From Thermoleophilia bacterium UBA2241 (lineage in GTDB: Bacteria; Actinomycetota; Thermoleophilia; UBA2241), in the NCBI GenBank assembly GCA_002347645.1, contig DDYF01000011.1, positions 1-54,781 on the forward strand: 54,781 nt of DNA, in the 5' to 3' direction. Position numbers and translations under genes: made by a program. Below the pieces are notes generated by a model that was not told the origin of the DNA, made no database searches, and saw only the letters and a list, made by a program, of their open reading frames with translations. Positions 36,196 to 45,406 of the stretch are shown here, piece after piece; position 1 is the first letter of the stretch; every line of letters begins with the position of its first letter.

Positions 36196-37557
36196 TTGAG
36201 CCCTTACGGACTGGACGCCCAGGACTGGCGGGCGCTCGAGGACGAAGTCCTCGCCCTGTTCACCGCCATCCTGCGTGTCGATACGACCAACCCACCCGGC
36301 GACGAGACCGCGTGCGCCCTCGTCCTCAGAGACTACCTCGCGGCCAACGGCCTCAGGAGCGAACTCGTCGGCGAGCTGCCCGAACGGCAGAACCTCGTCG
36401 CACGTCTCCCCGGTCGCCGTCCCGGCCCGACCATGGTCCTCATGGGCCACATGGACGTCGTCCCCGCCGACGCCGCCGAGTGGACGGTCCCCCCGTTCGC
36501 CGGCGTCGTCAAGGACGGTTTCGTCTGGGGCTGCGGCGCCACCGACATGAAGAACCAGCTCGCCGCCGAGGCCGTCGCCGTGGCGCGGCTCGCGCGCAGC
36601 GGTGCCGACTTCGCTGGCGAGCTCGTGTACATCGCCAGCGTCGACGAAGAGGACGGCACGCACTGCGGCGTACGCTGGCTGTGCGAGCACCGTCCCGACC
36701 TCATCCGCTGCGACTACCTCCTCAACGAAGGTGTCGGCGGTCTCTGGCTGCCGATCGACGGCCGCAGGGTCTACCTGCTCGCGGTCGGAGAGAAGGCGTT
36801 CGCGCAGTTCCGCATCCGTACGCGCGGCGCCGGGGGACATGCGTCGTTGCCCGAAAAGGAGCACAGCGCGGTCATCGACCTGGCCCGCGCAGTGGTCGCT
36901 CTGGGTCTCCACGACCCGCCGGCGATCGTCTCGCCGATGACGGCACGGTTCATCGACGCGCTGGCGGGCGACGGCCTCCGCGAGCGGCTCAAGGACCCGG
37001 CGACGGCGCGCGACGCGGTGCGCGAGCTGCGCGCCGCGGACGCCGAGGTCGCGGGGCTGATCGAGCCGCTCCTCGGGGCCACCTTCACGCCCACCATCCT
37101 CGCGGCCGGCAAGGCGGTCAACGTCATCCCGACGCACGCCGAGGCCAGCGTCGACTGCCGCATCTTGCCTGAGATGACGCTCGAGGAGACGCGCGCGCTC
37201 GTCGCCGACGTCCTCGAACCCCTGGGAATCGAGTGGGAGCTCGAGTGGATCGATGCCACCGAGCCGAACGCGTCCCCCGCGCCCACGCCCCTCAGCGAGA
37301 GCATCGAGCGGGTGCTGCGCCGCGACGTCCCCGACGCGACGCTGGTCCCGATGTGTGCGGGCAGCTTCACCGACTCCCGTTGGGTACGCGAAGCGTTCCC
37401 GGACTGTGTCGCCTACGGCTTCGCCCCCTTCCCCACCGAGGACCTGCGGACGATGGAGGGCGGGCGCGACCATTCGCCCGACGAGCGCGTGCGCGTCGAG
37501 GACGTGACCTACCAGGCGCTCTTCTTCGAGCGCGTCGTGCGTGACCTCCTTGCCTGA
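36196..37557 (+). CDS. M20-family metallodeacylase (ArgE/DapE-like)
   Basis: A zinc-dependent amidohydrolase of about 453 residues, related to acetylornithine deacetylase and succinyl-diaminopimelate desuccinylase. Metal and catalytic motifs are seen in order: MGHMDVVPAD (first His and Asp), 'GCGATDMKNQLAAEA', 'VDEEDGTHCG' (catalytic Glu pair), the dimerisation-domain histidine in 'GAGGHASLPEKEHSA', and a C-terminal 'EGGRDHSPDE'. TTG 36196 is favoured because AGGAGG lies nine bases upstream; ATG 36157 lacks a site. The next gene overlaps its 3' end by 17 bases. Confidence 0.9.
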   Translation: MSPYGLDAQDWRALEDEVLALFTAILRVDTTNPPGDETACALVLRDYLAANGLRSELVGELPERQNLVARLPGRRPGPTMVLMGHMDVVPADAAEWTVPPFAGVVKDGFVWGCGATDMKNQLAAEAVAVARLARSGADFAGELVYIASVDEEDGTHCGVRWLCEHRPDLIRCDYLLNEGVGGLWLPIDGRRVYLLAVGEKAFAQFRIRTRGAGGHASLPEKEHSAVIDLARAVVALGLHDPPAIVSPMTARFIDALAGDGLRERLKDPATARDAVRELRAADAEVAGLIEPLLGATFTPTILAAGKAVNVIPTHAEASVDCRILPEMTLEETRALVADVLEPLGIEWELEWIDATEPNASPAPTPLSESIERVLRRDVPDATLVPMCAGSFTDSRWVREAFPDCVAYGFAPFPTEDLRTMEGGRDHSPDERVRVEDVTYQALFFERVVRDLLA

Positions 37558-38473
37558 CCTTCGGGACCGCTTTCGCGGCGCGCTCCTCGGCCTCGCCGCC
37601 GGTGAGGCCCTGGGCGCGCCGGCCGAGTTCCTGAGCGCCGACCAGATCGCCGAGCGGTTCGGCGTCATCGCCGACATCCTCGGCGGCGGCTGCTACGACG
37701 TCGCGCCCGGGCAGACGACCGACGCGACAGACATGACCCTCTGCCTGGCCGAGAGCCTCGTCGAGCGCGGCGACCACGATCCCGAGGACGTGATGCGCCG
37801 CTACCGCGACTGGTTCGAGAGCCGGCCGCCCGACGTCAGCCTGACGGTGCGCACAGTGCTCCTCAGCTATCGCGCAGGCACGCCGTGGGACCTGGCGTCC
37901 CGGCGCGCGTGGGAGATCCTCGGCCACCCGGTGGCCGGCAACGGGAGTCTGATGCGTTGCGCGCCGCTCGCGCTGCGCTTTCGCGCCGACCCCGAACGCC
38001 TTCGGGTCGCCGCCAAGCAGGAGTCCATGCTGACGCACTTCGACGCGCTCGCCGGCTGGGCATGCGTCGCGTACTGCGACCTCCTCGTCGCAGCCCTCGA
38101 CGGCGGGCTGCGCGAGCGCCTGCCCGACCTCGCCGGCGAGCTGGTCGACGAGGACCGGCGCGTCAGCACCGCACTTCTCGAGGCCGCGGTGGCCGAGCCC
38201 GAAGAGGTCCACAACTCGGCCTTCGTCGTCGACAGCCTGCGCACCGCCCTGTGGGCGGTCCTCCGCGCGGCGACCTTCGAGGAGGCCGTCTGCACGGTGG
38301 TCAACCTCGGTGACGACGCCGACACCGTGGGCGCGATCACCGGAGCGCTCGCCGGCGCGCTCCACGGCGAGACCGAGATCCCGGCGCGCTGGCTCGCGCC
38401 GCTCGCGGCACGTGAACGTCTCACCGTCGTCGCCGACCGTCTCGCCGAGCTCTCCATGGGAGCAGCGACGTGA
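37541..38473 (+). CDS. ADP-ribosylglycohydrolase-family (DraG-like) protein
   Basis: DraG-like enzymes remove ADP-ribose from proteins or free adducts using two Mg ions. The 310-residue protein has the all-helical family pattern: 'GALLGLAAGEALGAP', 'GHPVAGNGSLMRCAPLAL', 'HNSAFVVDSLRTALWAVL' and 'NLGDDADTVGAITGALAGA'. In the first metal motif, normally Thr-Asp-Asp-Thr, the sequence reads TDATDM, so one metal-binding Asp is replaced by Ala and activity may be altered. GTG 37541 lies within the end of the M20 gene; its stop overlaps the RND gene start as GTGA. Confidence 0.88.
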   Translation: MTSLPDLRDRFRGALLGLAAGEALGAPAEFLSADQIAERFGVIADILGGGCYDVAPGQTTDATDMTLCLAESLVERGDHDPEDVMRRYRDWFESRPPDVSLTVRTVLLSYRAGTPWDLASRRAWEILGHPVAGNGSLMRCAPLALRFRADPERLRVAAKQESMLTHFDALAGWACVAYCDLLVAALDGGLRERLPDLAGELVDEDRRVSTALLEAAVAEPEEVHNSAFVVDSLRTALWAVLRAATFEEAVCTVVNLGDDADTVGAITGALAGALHGETEIPARWLAPLAARERLTVVADRLAELSMGAAT

Positions 38474-41400
38474 GCTGGCTGACGAAGGTCTCGCTGCGGA
38501 ACCGGTCCATCGTCGTCCTGGCCGTGGTGGCCGTCGTCGTGCTCGGCCTGTTCGGCATGAGAGCTCTGAAGCAGGAGCTCATCCCCGACCTCACCTTTCC
38601 GTTCCTGACCGTGGTCACGGTCGTCCCCGGCGCGTCGGCGAGCGACGTGGAGCAGACGGTCACCATGCCCCTCGAGAGGGTCGTCGAGGGCACCAGCGAC
38701 ATCAAGGAGTTCATGTCGTACTCGAACGAAGGGATGAGCATCGTCACCATCGAGTACGAGTTCGGCACCGACATGGACGCGAAGGAGGCCGAGATCCAGG
38801 CGGCTGTCGGCACGGTGAGCATGGCGCTGCCGGAGAACGCTCTCGACCCACAGGTGGCGGCGCTCAACATCAACGCCCTGCCGGTGGTGCAGCTCGCGGT
38901 CACGTCCGATCTCCCGCCGGGTCAAGTCGCCGACCTCCTGACGACGACGGTCGCCCCGCGCTTACAGGCGATCGACGACGTCCAGGCCGTGACGCTGTCC
39001 GGCGTGCAGGATCGGCAGCTGCAGATCCGCTTGCAGCCGCAGAAGGTCCTGCGCCTCGGGGTCTCTCCCGAGGCCATCATGGCGGCGGTCACCAAGGCGA
39101 ACCTCACCACCGGCGCCGGCACCGTCACGACCGGCAGCCTCGTGTATCCCGTCACGGTGAGCGCCTCGGCGACGGCCGTCCAGGACTTCCGCGACCTCGC
39201 GATCGCGGCAGGCACCTCGACCGTCAAGCTCGGGGACATCGCCGCCGTGCGCATCGCGCCGGCGCCGCAGACTGCCGTCACGCGCACGAACGGAGAACCG
39301 TCGGTCGGCGTGTCGGTCAGCAGGACTTCCGCCGGCAATACGGTCGACATCGCCAACGCAGTGGCCCGCACGCTGCCGGAGCTCGACCGCGAGCTGCAGG
39401 GCAAGCTGCACGTGACGACCGTCCTCGACCAGTCGACGTACATCGAGGAGAGCGTCTCGTCGCTGTGGCGCGAGGGGCTGATCGGCGCCGTCTTCGCCGT
39501 CGTCATCATCTGGGTCTTCTTGCGCAGCTGGCGCTCGACGCTCATCGCCGGCCTGTCGATACCGCTCAGCATCGTCGGTGCCCTCGCCCTGCTGTGGTGG
39601 CGGGGCGAGTCACTGAACATGCTCACGCTCGGCGGCCTCACCATCGCCATCGGGCGCGTGATCGACGACTCCATCGTGGTGATCGAGAACACGTATCGCC
39701 ATCTCCAGGAAGGCGACGACATCCACTCCGCCGCCTACACCGCGACCCGCGAGGTGGCCGGAGCGATCACCGCGAGCACCCTGACCACCGTCGCGGTCTT
39801 CCTCCCGCTCGGGTTCGTGCACGGGCTCGCCTCGGAGTTCTTCCTGCCCTTCGCGATGACGGTCACCTTCGCGCTGCTCGCGAGCCTGGTGGTCGCCCTG
39901 ACCGTCGTCCCCGTGGTGGCGACCTTCGTGCTGTCGAAACGCCAGGTCGGCCACCGCGACCCCGCGGACGTCTCCGGTCTCCAGCGCTGGTATCTCCCCA
40001 TCCTCACGCGTGCTCTGGACCACAAAGCCGTCACCGTGGTCGCCGCCGTCGCAGTGTTCCTCCTCGCGATGGCCGCGACACCGCTCCTCAAGGTCAACCT
40101 GTTTGACAACTCCGCCGAGCCGACGATGAGCGTGGCGCAGCAGATGCCTTCCGGCACGAGCCTGGATGCGACGCTGGCCGGCTCCGCGCGGATCGAGGAG
40201 GTGCTGGCCGCGACCGAGGGCGTCGAGGTCTTCCAGGTCACCGCCGGCAGCACCGGCAGCCTGTTCGGCGCCGGCGGCGGAACGGGCGCCTCGGCGAGCC
40301 AGGCGATCTTCACGGTGCAGCTCGACACCGAGGTGGACAAGGGACGCGTCGTCGCGGACGTGCGCGCCGCGGTGGCCGAGCTCGAGGGTGTCGGCGAGGT
40401 CACGGTGAGCGGCGAAGACTCGTCGATGGGCAGCATGATGGCCATCGAGGTCCAGGTGTCGGCCGCCGACCCCGCCGTACTCAAGGACGCCAACGAGACG
40501 GTCCTGCAGGCCATGAAGGCGGTCGACGGGCTCGCCGACGTGACGTCGAGCCTGAGCGAGGGACAGCCGTCGGCGACGATCGCCGTCGACCAGGCGAGGG
40601 CCGCAGCCGCCGGCGTGGACCCCACGACCCTGAGCCAGTACACGACGCTCGTCCTCAACGGTTTCCCCCTCGGAAGCGTGCCGACCGAGCAGGGCCTGCT
40701 GCCCGCGCAGATCACCGTCGGGGACATCACCCTGCCGCCGCTGCCGGGCGCGGTCGCGGCGATGCTCGAGAGACTGCCGGTGCCGACGGCCACAGGGATG
40801 GTCGCCATGAGCGAGGTGGCCACCGTGACCGAAGGCACGACACCGGTCCAGGTCACGCGGGTCGACGGTGAACGAACGGCGACGGTCGCCGGCAGCGCGG
40901 TGAACAACAACATCGGCGCCGCCTCCAGCGCCACGCAGGCGGCGCTCGACAAGGTCGACCTCCCGGCGGGGTCCTCGTGGAGGCTCGCCGGAGCGACGAC
41001 CGTGACGGACGAGGTGTTCCGCACGCTCGGCATCGCCATGGCGATCGCCATCCTCATCGTCTACATCATCATGGTGGCCACCTTCCGCAGCCTCGTGAAC
41101 CCGCTGATCCTGCTGGTGAGCATCCCGTTCGCCGCGGTCGGCGCCGTCGTGCTTCTCCTGCTCACCGGAACGAGTCTGGGCATGCCGAGCCTCATCGGCG
41201 TGCTGATGCTGATCGGCATCGTCGTGACCAACGCCATCGTCCTCCTCGATCTCGTGCAGCAGTTCCGCCGCCAGGGCATGGACGCGCGCACGGCGGTGAT
41301 CGAGGGGGGCCGTCGCCGGCTCCGTCCGATCCTCATGACGGCCGTCGCGACCATCCTCGCTCTCCTCCCGATGTCGCTGGGCCTCGGCGAAGGCGCCTTC

Positions 41401-41556
41401 CTCTCCACGCCGCTCGCCGTGGTCGTCATCGGCGGTCTCTTCACCTCGACGATCCTGACGCTCATCCTCGTGCCGGTCCTCTATCTGGCCTTCGACCGGC
41501 TCCGCCCGTCGCGCGCCCAGGAGGACTGGACCCTCGAGGCGACGTCCGGCGAGTAG
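38470..41556 (+). CDS. RND-family efflux permease (HAE1/AcrB-like)
   Basis: The 1,028-residue protein has the duplicated RND layout: helix 1 (about 13-32), a large extracytoplasmic loop, six helices (about 330-540), then a second loop and six helices (about 860-1010). The proton-relay aspartates lie in 'AIGRVIDDSIVVIENTYR' (helix 4), and the paired family motif is 'PLSIVGALALLWW'. Homologues pump drugs, lipids or metals with a membrane-fusion and outer-membrane partner. Neither partner is encoded nearby, and the host is apparently monoderm, so it may work alone. It is third in an operon after the deacylase and DraG-like genes. Confidence 0.92.
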   Translation: MSWLTKVSLRNRSIVVLAVVAVVVLGLFGMRALKQELIPDLTFPFLTVVTVVPGASASDVEQTVTMPLERVVEGTSDIKEFMSYSNEGMSIVTIEYEFGTDMDAKEAEIQAAVGTVSMALPENALDPQVAALNINALPVVQLAVTSDLPPGQVADLLTTTVAPRLQAIDDVQAVTLSGVQDRQLQIRLQPQKVLRLGVSPEAIMAAVTKANLTTGAGTVTTGSLVYPVTVSASATAVQDFRDLAIAAGTSTVKLGDIAAVRIAPAPQTAVTRTNGEPSVGVSVSRTSAGNTVDIANAVARTLPELDRELQGKLHVTTVLDQSTYIEESVSSLWREGLIGAVFAVVIIWVFLRSWRSTLIAGLSIPLSIVGALALLWWRGESLNMLTLGGLTIAIGRVIDDSIVVIENTYRHLQEGDDIHSAAYTATREVAGAITASTLTTVAVFLPLGFVHGLASEFFLPFAMTVTFALLASLVVALTVVPVVATFVLSKRQVGHRDPADVSGLQRWYLPILTRALDHKAVTVVAAVAVFLLAMAATPLLKVNLFDNSAEPTMSVAQQMPSGTSLDATLAGSARIEEVLAATEGVEVFQVTAGSTGSLFGAGGGTGASASQAIFTVQLDTEVDKGRVVADVRAAVAELEGVGEVTVSGEDSSMGSMMAIEVQVSAADPAVLKDANETVLQAMKAVDGLADVTSSLSEGQPSATIAVDQARAAAAGVDPTTLSQYTTLVLNGFPLGSVPTEQGLLPAQITVGDITLPPLPGAVAAMLERLPVPTATGMVAMSEVATVTEGTTPVQVTRVDGERTATVAGSAVNNNIGAASSATQAALDKVDLPAGSSWRLAGATTVTDEVFRTLGIAMAIAILIVYIIMVATFRSLVNPLILLVSIPFAAVGAVVLLLLTGTSLGMPSLIGVLMLIGIVVTNAIVLLDLVQQFRRQGMDARTAVIEGGRRRLRPILMTAVATILALLPMSLGLGEGAFLSTPLAVVVIGGLFTSTILTLILVPVLYLAFDRLRPSRAQEDWTLEATSGE

Positions 41557-41574
41557 GCCGGCGCGAACGCGGGG

Positions 41575-41618
41575 CGTCGCGTGCCCCGGCGCATGCAGGT
41601 GCGCCGGGGCCCGCGACG
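41575..41618 (+). terminator. Hairpin terminator after the RND operon
   Basis: A nearly perfect stem of 18 paired bases (41575-41593 with 41600-41618, one T/C mismatch) closes on a six-base loop, 18 bases past the RND stop codon. Only three T residues are nearby, but the stem strength and position fit an operon terminator. Confidence 0.75.
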
Positions 41619-41681
41619 TTTCACCCCCGCACGGGACGGAAAAGCCTCCCGACATGCCGTGACCGCCGGAAAGGAGATCCT

Positions 41682-42161
41682 GTGGCAAAGCAGACCGCCA
41701 AAAGGGGCGCCCGCAAGCCGGCCGTGCCGGGCGCGCCGCGCAAGGTCACCAAGACGGAGATCGTCGACCTCCTCAACAAGGACCTCGCCAAGGAGTACTC
41801 GGCCCTGATCCAGTACGTCCAGCACGCGGCCGTCATCACGGGGCCCGAGTACGACGCGATCGCCGCCGAACTCGCCGTGCACTCGAACGAGGAGCATATG
41901 CACGCGATCACGCTGTCGAACCAGATCGACTTCCTGGGCGGGACGCCCGCGGTCGACGTCGCCGGTATCTACGTCTCGCCCGATGCCAAGACGATGCTGG
42001 AGCAGGACCTCGAGGGTGAACTCGACGCGATCGCCCGCTACCGCGAGCGCATCGCCCAAGCCGAGATGCTCCAGGAGTACGGGCTGCGGCGCGCCCTCGA
42101 GGACATCCTGATCGTCGAGGAGGAACACGCCCGCGACCTGCAGAGCGCGCTGAGCCAGTAG
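41682..42161 (+). CDS. Ferritin-like (bacterioferritin-type) protein
   Basis: A 159-residue four-helix-bundle protein. After a basic 22-residue N-terminal extension rich in Lys, Arg and Pro, iron-ligand positions follow the bacterioferritin/ferritin pattern: Glu in 'DLAKEYSALIQY', the E-x-x-H motif in 'HSNEEHMHAI', Glu in 'DLEGELDAIARYRE', and a second E-x-x-H in 'LIVEEEHARDL'. It should oxidise and bind iron; whether it forms a storage cage is unclear. GTG 41682 is set by AAGGAG five bases upstream. It stands between two strong hairpins and is a single-gene unit. Confidence 0.85.
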   Translation: MAKQTAKRGARKPAVPGAPRKVTKTEIVDLLNKDLAKEYSALIQYVQHAAVITGPEYDAIAAELAVHSNEEHMHAITLSNQIDFLGGTPAVDVAGIYVSPDAKTMLEQDLEGELDAIARYRERIAQAEMLQEYGLRRALEDILIVEEEHARDLQSALSQ

Positions 42162-42186
42162 GGCGCCGGCGGTCGGGGGCACGCAG

Positions 42187-42232
42187 CACCGCGGGAGGCG
42201 GGCGCTCCGGCGAGAGCCCGCCTCCCGCGGTG
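42187..42232. terminator. Bidirectional hairpin terminator between the ferritin-like gene and the ABC exporter
   Basis: A perfect 17-bp stem (42187-42203 with 42216-42232) and a twelve-base loop lie 25 bases after the ferritin-like stop and 12 bases after the convergent exporter stop. It would end both transcripts and marks the 3' boundary of the peptide operon. Confidence 0.8.
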
Positions 42233-42244
42233 TGCAGGAAACCG

Positions 42245-44050
42245 TCAGTCCCGGGCGCCGTTCACGCGGTAGGCGCGCGCCTGCACCTCGTACATGCGCG
42301 CGTACTCCCCGTCCAGTGCCATGAGCTCGGCGTGCGTGCCGCTCTCGACGATCCGCCCCTCGTCGAGGATGTGGATCCGGTCCGCGTTTCTCACCGTCGA
42401 GAAGCGATGGCTGATGAGCACGACCGCTCGCCCACGAGCCAACTCGCGGATGTGCTCGAAGATCTTCCACTCCGAGATCGGGTCGAGGGCGCTCGTCGGC
42501 TCGTCGAAGACGAGGACGTCGGCCTCGCGCACGAAGGCGCGCGCCAGAGCGACCTTCTGCCACTCGCCGATCGAGATCTCCTCGCCGTCCTCGAACCACT
42601 TGCCGAGCATCGTGTCGTACCCGGACCGCAGGCCGGCGATGACCTCGTCGGCGCCCGCCTCCCGGGCGGCGCGTTCGATCGCGGGGTCGTCCTCGGCGAG
42701 CGCGACGTTACCCGTCCAGATGTTGCGCCGCGCGGTGAGCTGGTAGCGCGAGAAGTCCTGAAAGATGACGCTCATGGCACGACGCAGCTCCACGGTGGAC
42801 ATGTCGCGCAGGTCGGTGCCGTCGTAGGTCAGGGTCCCGTGCTGCGGGTCGTAGAGCCGGCACAGCAGCTTGACCAGCGTGGTCTTGCCGGAGCCGTTGG
42901 GTCCCACCAGCGCCGTCACTTCGCCCGGCCGGATCTGCAAATCGATGTCGGTGAGCGCGGTGCGCGCCGTGTCCGGGTACTGGAAGCTCACGTCGCGGAA
43001 GACGATCCCCTCGCGCATCGGCCTCGGAACGGGAACGGGTCGCCTGGGGTCGGCCACCTTGGGCTCGAGCGCCATGAACTCGTGGTAGTACGTCAGGAAG
43101 AGGTTGTCCTCGTACAGGCCCGCCACTCCGCCGAGCACGCTCTGCAGGGCGCTCAGGCCGGTGTTGAAAGCCGTGTAGTACATCATCATGCCGCCCAGGG
43201 TGATGCTGCCCTGGATCGTCCTCCAGGCGATGTAGGCGAAGGTGCCGAACACCGCCACGGTGGCCACCGCCTGGCTGAACAGGTCCGCCAGCGAACGCCG
43301 TGCGGTCAGGCGAAGACGTTCCCCGCGCAGCACCCGCCGCAGATCGTGGAACCAGGTGCGAAAGGTCTCGCCGAGCTCGAACAGCCGGATCTCCTTGGCG
43401 TGGTTGCCGTCGGTCAGCAGCCAGTGGAGGTACCAGGAACGGCGATCCGTGTCCGTGCGCGCCGTCTCCCAACGGTACAGCTGTTGCGAGTAGCGCAGGC
43501 GCACCAGGGCGCTGGGCACGGCTGCCGCCACGATGATCAACCCGACGCTCCAGTGGATGGCGAACAGGATGCCGACGACCCCGACCAGCGTGATCCCGCT
43601 CTGCGCGACCATCACGAGGTCGTTGACGATCTTGCTCGGACGGTAGGGCGCCTCCTGCTGGGCGCGATGCAGCACGTCGTAGTAGCGCGAGTTCTCGTAG
43701 TACTCGAGGTCGACCGCGATCGACTGCGAGTGGATGAGGTCCGAGACGTGGTCGGTGACCACCTGGCCCTGCGATTCGCCGACCAGCGCTGAGACGGAGC
43801 GCGCCAGGGCCGTCGCGAGCCCGATGCCGCCGGCGATCACGATGAGCCACGCGACGTGTTCGAAAGCGGCGCCCTTGTCGGCGGCGTCCATGCCGTCGGC
43901 CACCGCGTTCACGATGAGCTGGATCATGTAGAGGCCGGCGAGCGGCAACAAGCCCTGCACGACGGCGAGCGCGACCGTGGCCAGCGTCCAGCCGGGCGAG
44001 ATGCTCCAGACGAGTCGCAGGGTGCGCCCGAGGTGCAGGACGCTCTTCAC
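42245..44050 (-). CDS. ABC exporter (fused permease and ATPase), RiPP operon
   Basis: The 601-residue half-transporter has about six membrane helices in residues 15-320 and a nucleotide-binding domain at 345-590: Walker A GPNGSGKTTL, Q-loop 'VIFQDFSRY', Walker B VLVFDEPTSALD and a switch His in 'LISHRFSTV'. The signature motif is non-standard (ISIGEWQKVALAR rather than LSGGQ), as in several peptide exporters. There is no N-terminal C39 peptidase domain, so leader removal must come from another enzyme, possibly the S26 protein at 46873. It is the last gene of the operon, 19 bp after the nucleotidyltransferase. Confidence 0.92.
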   Translation of the reverse strand: MKSVLHLGRTLRLVWSISPGWTLATVALAVVQGLLPLAGLYMIQLIVNAVADGMDAADKGAAFEHVAWLIVIAGGIGLATALARSVSALVGESQGQVVTDHVSDLIHSQSIAVDLEYYENSRYYDVLHRAQQEAPYRPSKIVNDLVMVAQSGITLVGVVGILFAIHWSVGLIIVAAAVPSALVRLRYSQQLYRWETARTDTDRRSWYLHWLLTDGNHAKEIRLFELGETFRTWFHDLRRVLRGERLRLTARRSLADLFSQAVATVAVFGTFAYIAWRTIQGSITLGGMMMYYTAFNTGLSALQSVLGGVAGLYEDNLFLTYYHEFMALEPKVADPRRPVPVPRPMREGIVFRDVSFQYPDTARTALTDIDLQIRPGEVTALVGPNGSGKTTLVKLLCRLYDPQHGTLTYDGTDLRDMSTVELRRAMSVIFQDFSRYQLTARRNIWTGNVALAEDDPAIERAAREAGADEVIAGLRSGYDTMLGKWFEDGEEISIGEWQKVALARAFVREADVLVFDEPTSALDPISEWKIFEHIRELARGRAVVLISHRFSTVRNADRIHILDEGRIVESGTHAELMALDGEYARMYEVQARAYRVNGARD

Positions 44051-44069
44051 ACCGACCTTGGGAGACTGC

Positions 44070-45317
44070 TCAGCCAGACCTGACTGCCCCTCGCGCGTGC
44101 TGCGCCATCAGACGCAGCGGACGCAGCACATAGTACACACCGAACAGTGGACGCGGCAGGGGCATCCAGTCCAGGTCGACGACGCCGGGGACGAAGACAC
44201 GCGCGAGGAGGTGCCGCAGGCGGGCCGGCGTCGAGTCCAGACAGGCCGACTGCCAGACCAGATCGTACAGCCGCCGCCGCGACGAGCGCGGACCCGGAAC
44301 GGCCTCCAGCGCAGCCGCCGCCTGTCGCGCCAGGCGCTCCGCGCCCTCGTCCCCGGCCAGCTCCGCCTCGACCGCCTCGGGCAGGATGACTCCGGCGAGG
44401 CCGCGAGCCAGCGCCGCCGCGACGAGCACCCGACGCCGGCAACCCAGGGCCCGCGCGCGCCTCAGCAAGTCGCCCCAGTCTGCGACGCGGCCCTGCGTGA
44501 GTAACTCGGCGACCGTGCCGATCAGCTCCAGGTGGCCCCAGACGTGGGTCGCGCCGTGCATGCAGAGCACGAGGAAGTGGTCATCGTCGCGCAGGCAGCG
44601 GACGCTGCGGCCGAGCAGCTCACAAGGCTCGGCCCTCGCGATCAGTGGCTCCGCGGGAAGCGAGGCGTGGCCGAAGCGAGACCCCGTCCGCCAGTGGAGT
44701 TCCAGGAAGAGCCCGGTCCCCGGGTGCTCGAGGAGGAGCTCGCACTCGGCCTCCTCCAAGAAGCCGTGCTGCGCGACTTGGGCCTGGGAGGCGGGACACC
44801 AGCCCGAGGCCGCGAGCGTTCGCGCAGCAGTCGGGAAGTCGTCCACGCGAACGAGCACGTCCAGGTCGGACGAGTACCGCAGGCCAGCTTCGCCGTAGAC
44901 CAGCGTGGACAGCAGCGGGCCCTTGAGCGGCACGGCGGGGACGCCGGCGGCGTCCAGTCGCGTGATCACGTCCAGGAGGCGAGCCTCTTGACGGAGAGCG
45001 CGCGTCGACGACGCGCGGTACGCCGCGGAGAGTGCGCTCTGAGCGGAAGGCGGCGGCGCGTCGCGACAGAAGTCTGTGGAACGTCGAAACGTGAGACCGA
45101 GCATGCGATGCGCCTCGGCGGCGCGAAGGAGCTCGCCCCAGTCGGCGGCGGACAGGGCCGCCGACAGAGCCTCAGCGCCGCCGGCGTCCCGGCAGCGGAC
45201 GACGGCGAGCAGCTGGCGAATCGCGGGGTCCACCGTACGCTGCGGAGCGCGCGATCCAGGTCGATTGTGGCGCTTTCGAGGTCGTCGAGGGGTCACGACG
45301 ACGACACACGATAGCAC
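44070..45317 (-). CDS. Nucleotidyltransferase-family protein (NTP_transf_5 type)
   Basis: This 415-residue protein carries the minimal nucleotidyltransferase motif 'PLKGPLLSTLVYGEAGLRYS', with SDLDVLVR supplying the two carboxylates, then a His/Cys-containing helical C-terminus ('ELHWRTGS', 'LVLCMHGATHVWGHLELI'). Proteins of this type recur in lasso-peptide and radical SAM peptide clusters, but their product is not settled. Start is GTG 45317 with only a weak upstream site; the first 25 residues are basic and may be extra. Position directly after the peptide gene suggests a tailoring or immunity role. Confidence 0.85.
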   Translation of the reverse strand: MLSCVVVVTPRRPRKRHNRPGSRAPQRTVDPAIRQLLAVVRCRDAGGAEALSAALSAADWGELLRAAEAHRMLGLTFRRSTDFCRDAPPPSAQSALSAAYRASSTRALRQEARLLDVITRLDAAGVPAVPLKGPLLSTLVYGEAGLRYSSDLDVLVRVDDFPTAARTLAASGWCPASQAQVAQHGFLEEAECELLLEHPGTGLFLELHWRTGSRFGHASLPAEPLIARAEPCELLGRSVRCLRDDDHFLVLCMHGATHVWGHLELIGTVAELLTQGRVADWGDLLRRARALGCRRRVLVAAALARGLAGVILPEAVEAELAGDEGAERLARQAAAALEAVPGPRSSRRRLYDLVWQSACLDSTPARLRHLLARVFVPGVVDLDWMPLPRPLFGVYYVLRPLRLMAQHARGAVRSG

Positions 45318-45366
45318 GCCACGCGCCTAATGCGCGCACGCACCTGTGGGCACGGTGACTACCCTA

Positions 45367-45396
45367 GGCGTGATGCGGATCCTCCCGCATCACGCC
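45367..45396 (-). promoter_or_regulatory. Hairpin just downstream of the precursor gene
   Basis: A perfect 12-bp stem (45367-45378 with 45385-45396, six-base loop) begins 11 bases after the peptide stop codon. No T-run follows on the coding strand. It could stop most transcripts or protect the 3' end, giving more peptide message than downstream transferase and exporter message. Confidence 0.7.
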
Positions 45397-45406
45397 CTCG
45401 ACGAGG

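Noticed and set aside
38310..40106. Long plus-strand frame overlapping the DraG-like and RND genes
   Set aside because: It is Arg/Pro-rich with no domain, and both overlapped genes have clear family motifs.
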